From Akebia trifoliata (Eukaryota > Streptophyta > Magnoliopsida > Ranunculales > Lardizabalaceae): 64,000 nucleotides of DNA. Each line of letters begins with the position of its first letter. The first letter of the stretch is position 1. The notes under the pieces were generated by a model, which saw only the letters and a list, made by a program, of their open reading frames with translations, had not been told where the DNA came from and did not search any database. Below are positions 58,391 through 64,000 of the stretch, one piece after another. The stretch covers positions 25,167,021 to 25,231,020 of the forward strand of contig CM030718.1 in the NCBI GenBank assembly GCA_017979445.1, written 5' to 3'. The translations under genes were made by a program, and so were the position numbers.

Positions 58391-58910
58391 CTATTTTTTT
58401 TTATAACCAAAAGATTTGTTGAAAAGAGGAGTCCTCAAGGAGAGATACAAGAAGCAAAGGCCAAAAGACCAAAAGGCCACAAAAAAAGAAAAAGAGAAAA
58501 ACGTAAAGCCACGATCACCATTTACACACAAGGTCCCACCCAAACAAGAGACCCTTGAACAATCAAAATTGCTTACCCCGATGAAACAACAAACCCACAA
58601 TGCTAAAAATAATTTCCTGCAAAGAGTGTTCCTTTCCTTAGAAGATTTTCCTGTTCCTTTTTTTTTCCATAAGCCCAACAAATAGTCTAGGGAATAAAAT
58701 TCAAAAGAATCCTCTCCCTACCAAAACAATCAGAGGACCTCCAACACTCAACTGCCTCTCCGAGTAAGGGGCACACCAAGGGAATCCTCTCCCCATCAAA
58801 TGGCATGCAACTGGGACATGGTTCTTTCCTTGGAAAACCCTATTGTTGTGCCTTTTCCACACATCCCCAATGTTGTTAAATAGCATATGCCATGGTGTGC
58901 AACCTGGCAT
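58391..58910 (-). pseudogene. LINE remnant with A-tail
   Basis: On the minus strand a broken frame includes WKRHNNRVFQGKN (about 58865-58825), like the last part of plant LINE ORF2. A CT-rich tail follows that ends TCTTTTGGTTATAAAAAAAA at 58391. Frames are short and interrupted. Confidence 0.45.
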
Positions 58911-59966
58911 ATGCTATGCGCATATGTGATTCGCATTAGCATATGCAATGGCAGAACAAGAACTTTTTTTTTTTTAAATAATAAAGAAAAATAAGAAAAA
59001 AATGCAAATATTCTAACAACCAAAGAAAAATATTCTTATAAGCTTTCATTCCCAACGTGATTGTAATTTATATTTGCATATATATAACAAGTATGCAAGA
59101 AGGTAAGAATGCATGGACTCAAGAAATTGAAAACAAAAATGAAATCTATATTAATTAAAAAAAATTAATGAAGTTACAAATTCTTGACTTGTATTTGATT
59201 TTAAATTATTACATTTGTTTGACTTGCTTTGTGTATAATACTAGAACCTTGAATCTTTCTTGAGTTGTTTCTTGGCCTGATTCTTGTCTTGCAATAGAAG
59301 AAGTAATAGAAGATAAAAGTAGAAGTATAAAAACTAAGAAAACAAGTCATAGTTTAAAAGAACTAGTTGAAAAATTAGAAGTAGGGAGCCTTTGAGTGTG
59401 TGATTTGGAGGGTATTAGAGAGAAAATGTGGGCCTTTAGATGCGTAGAGAGTGATGGGAAAGGGAAGGGAGGAAATGGGGTATTTATAGAGGTGTTTGAA
59501 GAAGAAAACATAAAAATAAAAAAATAGTGTGCCCAACAATCAGGGGTTTAGTCAGGATTTTACCTATATGGGGGCAACTCAAGAGTGGAAAAATTTGGGG
59601 TCGGGGGAATAAGAGTAAATTTTTTTTATGGGGGCAATAGCGGCAGATTTTTTTGATTCACCGCTGTTATCTGTTGCAATAGCTCTTAACCCCATATAGG
59701 CTTTGAAAATTCTTGTAGGGGCAAGTGCTCCTATTGCCCCCACTGTAAATCCGCCCTTGCCAACAATAAGATTTCGACTATTGGATAAGTATGCCATCAC
59801 ATACTGCATATGCGATCGCATAGTGCAGTATGTGATCGTATACTACAATATAGTACGCGATAGCATATGTGTCTAGCATGTTTGCCTCATATGCCATTAT
59901 GGCATAAGCGGAGAAAAGTTTTGTGGATGGCATAGGCGACCGCATTTGACAACAATGCACATCCTG
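58869..59966. mobile_element. Non-autonomous TIR element with CATATGC-rich ends
   Basis: Left end CAATGTTGTTAAATAGCATA then TGCCATGG; right end CCATCC-like GATGGCATAGGCGACCGCAT then TTGACAACAATG, ends inverted. Both flanks are dense in GCATATGC/GCGATCGC words, like the subterminal repeats of hAT elements. The hAT MITE at 59541-59759 lies inside. Confidence 0.5.
59541..59759. mobile_element. hAT MITE with perfect 8-bp target duplication
   Basis: A 219-bp element starting CAGGGGTTTAGTCAGGATTT and ending ACTGTAAATCCGCCCTTG (inverted ends). CCAACAAT at 59533-59540 and again at 59760-59767 is an exact 8-bp duplication, as for hAT transposition. Related ends occur at 32637-32903. Confidence 0.85.
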
Positions 59967-59999
59967 GAAAGTGCGCAGAGAGGATCTTTCAAAAGATTT

Positions 60000-61830
60000 T
60001 GCTAGTTGGCTGAGGATGTGAAGATCAATTATGGAGTAAGTCAATTGCCCTCTTGGGGATCAACTGCTTAATATCAAGGAGATATAGACTATCTTCTTGG
60101 ATAGCTAAAACTGACAGAGGTACAAGGGAATAGAGATTGAGAGAATAGAGGAATGTAGAGATGTGAGGGGTTAGAGGAAAAAAGAGTGATAATAAAAGGG
60201 TTTGGAATAGCTAATGAGTCTACAAATGGAGGATGAGGAATTCAAGGAAGAGAAGGGAAAGCTTGCTAGAAATGCTGAAAAAGCTACAAGGAACTGCAAG
60301 GCTAGGCTGGTGTTAGTTGGGATTTTGTTGGTGTTGGGTTTGAAACATTATTGGGTCAAACCCAACTAGTAATCGGTAACCACAAGGCTATGGAAGCCAT
60401 TCACGCTTTTTGACCTACAATACCTTTTTGGTGTTTTTTTATTGATTGCAGTTCATGTTCCAACATCATCCATGCATAGGATTATAGGAAGTTTATTGAC
60501 CCATTTTTTGTTGTTGGAGAAAAGTGCGGAGTGAAGTTGCATAAAGTCAAGGAGCAAATAGATTGAGAGATGTTAGACAAAGCTATGATTGGTGATCGAG
60601 ATTGATGGCATAAAGTCGAGTCTTCATCCTTGAGGTGTGAGGAATAGGGCTATGGTATCATTTGTGGGGTGTACCACTATAGGAGTTACAACATATGCAA
60701 GGTTTGTTTGTTCATGAGAGTCGACAAGTGAAGAGGAGAGCTGGATATCAAAAGGGTTCTCAAGTCCATGAGAGTCGACTAGGTTGCTTTCGGTGTTCTT
60801 TGTTCTATGCTTTATGTCAAGATGTAGTTGAGCTGCAACTCAGGTGGTTTGGGTCCGGTTAGGGACCAACCCAAGCACAGTGAGAGCTTTATATCGCCCA
60901 AACCAAACATGATCTGGTCGGAGCTTGGTGAGGTGCTTAATCTAATCCCACTTAAAGCTGTAACTTGGGTTGGGTTAGGTTAGGTTAGGTTAGGTTTGAG
61001 AGGGAAAGCATATTAGTTGTGTCTATAAGAGTTCAAATCAACAATATAAACAGTTGCAAATAAGGAAAAAAAAAAGTCTATATATATTAGCTCAATCAGT
61101 TGTAAATTCAGAAATGCAAAACAAGCCTCTTTGTGGTCAGTGAAGATTAGACAAAATAAACTATTTCTATGCCTTAACCAACGTGAAAAAGAAGAAAATG
61201 AAATGTCTTCACTTCCCTGTCACTCTACAACCACTATGAAAGCTCGAGGTTTGATCTCAAAGTTCATCAATAGCTCCTCTTCACTTAGGGCTATCAGCAT
61301 TAATGGTTATTAAAAATCGACATCAATAGAAAGACAACCACTAGATGACGAGTAGAGACTTTGAGAGGAAATGGTGAATGAAGAAAGGAGAGGGTGAGAG
61401 AAACACAAAGGAAAATGAGTAAGGGGAGAGGAAAGAGGGAAAATCGGAAACATAACCTAATCTCTGAATGCGTTAAACTAAATCTTTTCACCATTGTTAG
61501 TTATTAATTATTATATATGAGGTATATTTATGTAATATGAGGTATATATATATATATTTCATAAATTGAAATTTGAGTTCGAGTTGAATCAGGTTGCCCT
61601 CAACCCCACCTTGGTTTGGTCTTTAATTTCCAAAATTGAGCCTAACATGAGCTAGTAATACTCAAACCCAAGCTTGGTTTAGGTTTGAGTTGGCTTAGTT
61701 TGGCTTGGTAGGGCCCACCCAGGTTGCACCTAGTTTGTGGTGTCCTTCAATCGAAAATAACTAAAATATGATATCGTAACGACATGTCAGCAATTCAGGC
61801 TTCTATGTCAAACACCTTATATTTGCGTTG
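60000..61830. other. Non-coding stretch, no gene seen
   Basis: AT-rich sequence with a short GGTTA run (60972-60993) and an (AT)n tract at 61541-61556. Repeated TTGGTTTGG/CCCAACCC words at 60820-61010 and 61590-61740 are suggestive of a decayed LTR, but no paired structure was identified. Confidence 0.35.
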
Positions 61831-62141
61831 AACATTGATGAATGTTACATGGTTGATACCCAAGAATTTTTCTATTCATGTTTCAGCTTTGAAGTTCCAA
61901 ACTCTGATTGTGTAGTGTTTCCTTTATACTACATGGTGGGTCCCAGGCCCCGGATAAAGGGGGGTTGTGTCAGGTTGACACCCAGTGTAAAAATTCATAA
62001 CCTCCTAGTGCGAATCCTAATTAAAATTATACTCAATCCATTTACATCAAGGATTTTCCTCGAGTCTGTATTTATTTTCTCTAATTGTAGATGAAGTAAT
62101 TTTTCATATTCAAGACTGCATGTCTTGGTTTTTTGTTATTT

Positions 62142-62790
62142 GCAGATATTGTAATATTAATTGATGAGGCGAGAAAGTGAGTTAACACAACTAGAATTAT
62201 GGAGAAAGGTGTTGAAGTCTAAGGCCTTTAGAGTATGTAGAACCAAGAGTGAGTACATGGAGTGTAAATTTAGAACTGACACTCAGGTAGAGGAATGCAT
62301 AGTAAAAATTGATGGTTTAGAAAGACCCCGAATCGTGACCAGTTTTGTTATCTCCAGTCTATCATGCATCAGGATGAAGAGATTGAGACTTGAGAAACAT
62401 GTCTCCCATATGTATGATTAGAGTTGGATGGTTATAATGGAGGTACACTTCTGGAGTGCTATGTGATGGACACAAAACAAATTAAAAGGAAACTTTTATC
62501 GGACAACAATATGATCAGTTATGCTTCATGTAGTGTAGAATGTTGGGCTGTTAAGAAGCATATGTGGATAGATTGAGTGTAGCAGAAATCAAGATGTTGA
62601 GATAGATGAATGAAAAGACTAGGAAAGATAAAAGTAAAAATAAATGCATTAGGATTGGTTCCAATAGGATAAAGTGAAAAAGTTGACTGAATATGCTTTG
62701 GCTGGGCATATCCAACGAAGGCCGATTGCAGCCGCCCTAGTTAGAAGAAATATTGAAGTTTAAGTTTCTAAAAGAGCGAGATGAAGATGC
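62142..62790 (+). pseudogene. Degenerate LINE reverse transcriptase
   Basis: Pieces of plant LINE ORF2 appear in changing frames: ADIVILIDEARK (62143), LELWRKVLKSKAFRVCRTKS and EYMECKF (62191-62270), ECWAVKKH (about 62540-62565, one frame off), VAEIKMLR and EKTRKD (62581-62630), and GHIQRRPI-like residues near 62706. Stops and frameshifts break every frame. The order matches the C-terminal third of the family protein. Confidence 0.8.
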
Positions 62791-62989
62791 CAAAAAATGT
62801 GGACTCTTAATTATAGAATACGTGGCATAAGGTTATGTTTTGAAGTAGTACCAAAACAGATGTTACTAACGAGAACAATTCTCCAGCATCCACAAATAAA
62901 CCACCATATCATCTCCACCTCACATCCATATCTCATGTGAAGTCTTTCCCGGCCATATAATTTTACTGTCAAAGAAACAATAGATATTT

Positions 62990-63600
62990 AAAGACTAGAA
63001 GGAAAAAAGGACTCGGGTATCCATCATGGCCTCATCCATGGACCTTGTGATGTCTACGACACCTATGTTTACATCAAGCTCCAAAGCGTTCCACATGGCA
63101 TTGGAACCATCAACGATATTGGTGGCGTAGAGGTTGGTACACGTGTTCTGTGTCGGACCCATTTATTGAGTCACACTCATTGACTACCTTAGCAGTTGTA
63201 GTCCTTCCATTGTTAGCTCTAGTGCTGATCGTCGTCCCACATCTGATACCACATTCGTACCATCCAGCGGATGAGCAACTACACGTTCAGTGTTGTCTTG
63301 GTAACTATTGTCACACTTTGAAGGTCCCCAACCATAACCACCTTGGCTTAAATCATTAAGAGTAAGAGAGGCAATGTGTGGAAGATACAACTAGAGGTGA
63401 GGAGATGTAATTTGGGTAGATCTTACCTTAATCAAGTTAAGTTGACAGACTGTTTGCATCCAACATCAGATGGAGGAGAGGAAGATCCACCACCACCAGC
63501 ACCTGATGATGAGGAGCAAATATGGGTCCCGATATTGGGGTCATCATTGCATTTTCCATTGATGCCAGATGAGTTTGCCAGCACAATCGTTTAGGGTTTT
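62990..63600. other. Unrecognised stretch with two unsupported open frames
   Basis: This part is less AT-rich than its surroundings. A plus frame at 63376-63594 carries an acidic, Pro-rich piece (GGEEDPPPPAPDDEEQ). A minus frame at 63184-63390 has no domain I know. It could be transposon coding debris following the LINE remnant. No gene is called. Confidence 0.3.
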
Positions 63601-63636
63601 ATAAGAGAAGGAAAGAAGAGTAAAGGGTAGAAGTAG

Positions 63637-63740
63637 AACTGCATGAGCCCTGATGATTAGTGACATAGTGACAAAATCTGCGACTTTTTCATGAGCCCTG
63701 ATGATTAGTGACATAGTGACAAAATCTGCGACTTTTTCAA
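63637..63740. repeat. Tandem duplication of about 50 bp
   Basis: CATGAGCCCTGATGATTAGT then GACATAGTGACAAAATCTGC occurs twice in succession (63641 and 63690). The second copy leads into GTCGCAG, which can pair with CTGCGAC, and into the AT-rich repeat shared with 37050-37265. Confidence 0.8.
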
Positions 63741-64000
63741 GAAGTCGCAGTTATATCACAATTTTAGTAGTTGTTGATTAAATCATTTCTCTCTCTCTTT
63801 TTTTTTTTTTTTCCCCGAAAGATCACTATTAATCACTTTTTAATCCCAATTTTTTAAAAGATCATGGATTATTTTTATTTTTAGCATTTGTAAGTGTTAT
63901 TTTTTTATATTTAATATATTAAATACCTATTTTTTTAACTAAATTTATTTTTACGTTTAGTTTTCTCCGATAATTTCTCAACTTTCTCTTGAATAATTCT
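63690..64000. repeat. AT-rich dispersed repeat, cut by the window edge
   Basis: Shares GTGACAAAATCTG, a GGATTATTTTTATTTTTAG stretch, TTTAATATATTAAATA, TTTTTACGTTTAG-like and CAACTTTCTCTTGAATAATTCT with 37050-37265. The right end lies outside the window. Confidence 0.5.

Noticed and set aside
60972..60993. Telomere-like TTAGG run
   Set aside because: Only four units, not the plant TTTAGGG type, and embedded in ordinary sequence.

Overview
The window is nuclear DNA of a flowering plant, most likely a dicot. It is AT-rich, its genes have GT-AG introns at plant-typical positions, one product carries a chloroplast transit peptide, and the gaps are filled with plant transposon debris (Tourist and hAT MITEs, TRIM retrotransposons, LTR and LINE remnants, tRNA-like SINEs). 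The species cannot be fixed from sequence alone.

Five protein-coding loci can be supported. (1) 1018-1377, minus: first exon of a chloroplast 29-kDa-type RNA-binding protein; its later exons are not in the window. (2) 10255-14914, minus: a two-exon RING-H2 plus von Willebrand A ubiquitin ligase of the WAV3/EDA40 group, 676 aa. (3) About 22967-29052, minus: a twelve-exon synaptotagmin of the plant SYT3 type (membrane anchor, SMP, C2A, C2B), with a one-base deletion in the last exon. (4) 38659-50921, plus: an intact eleven-exon adenosine kinase of 341 aa, whose first two introns (5.7 and 3.4 kb) are full of repeats. (5) 56371-57738, plus: an intronless multi-pass membrane protein of unknown function, 455 aa. 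The genes act in unrelated processes (plastid RNA, protein turnover, ER-plasma membrane contact, adenosine salvage), as is normal for a plant chromosome.

Repeats make up much of the rest. 1.5-10 kb holds a 660-bp MITE pair, a Tourist MITE filled with GC-rich triplets, a degenerate minisatellite and a TRIM. 15-22.9 kb and 29-38.6 kb hold many small inverted-repeat elements, including at least twelve copies of a hairpin family with a shared core and copy-specific arms. Adenosine kinase intron 2 holds a palindrome of about 600 bp, an adjoining 70-bp minisatellite of eight units, and a TRIM. The synaptotagmin introns hold a multimeric TRIM array, a second TRIM and a tRNA-like SINE. 51-56.3 kb and 57.8-64 kb hold further MITEs, a large foldback, nested hAT elements and decayed LINE reverse transcriptase.

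Exon borders were worked out by hand from splice motifs, reading phase and family knowledge. Repeat borders are by eye and may be off by a few to tens of bases.
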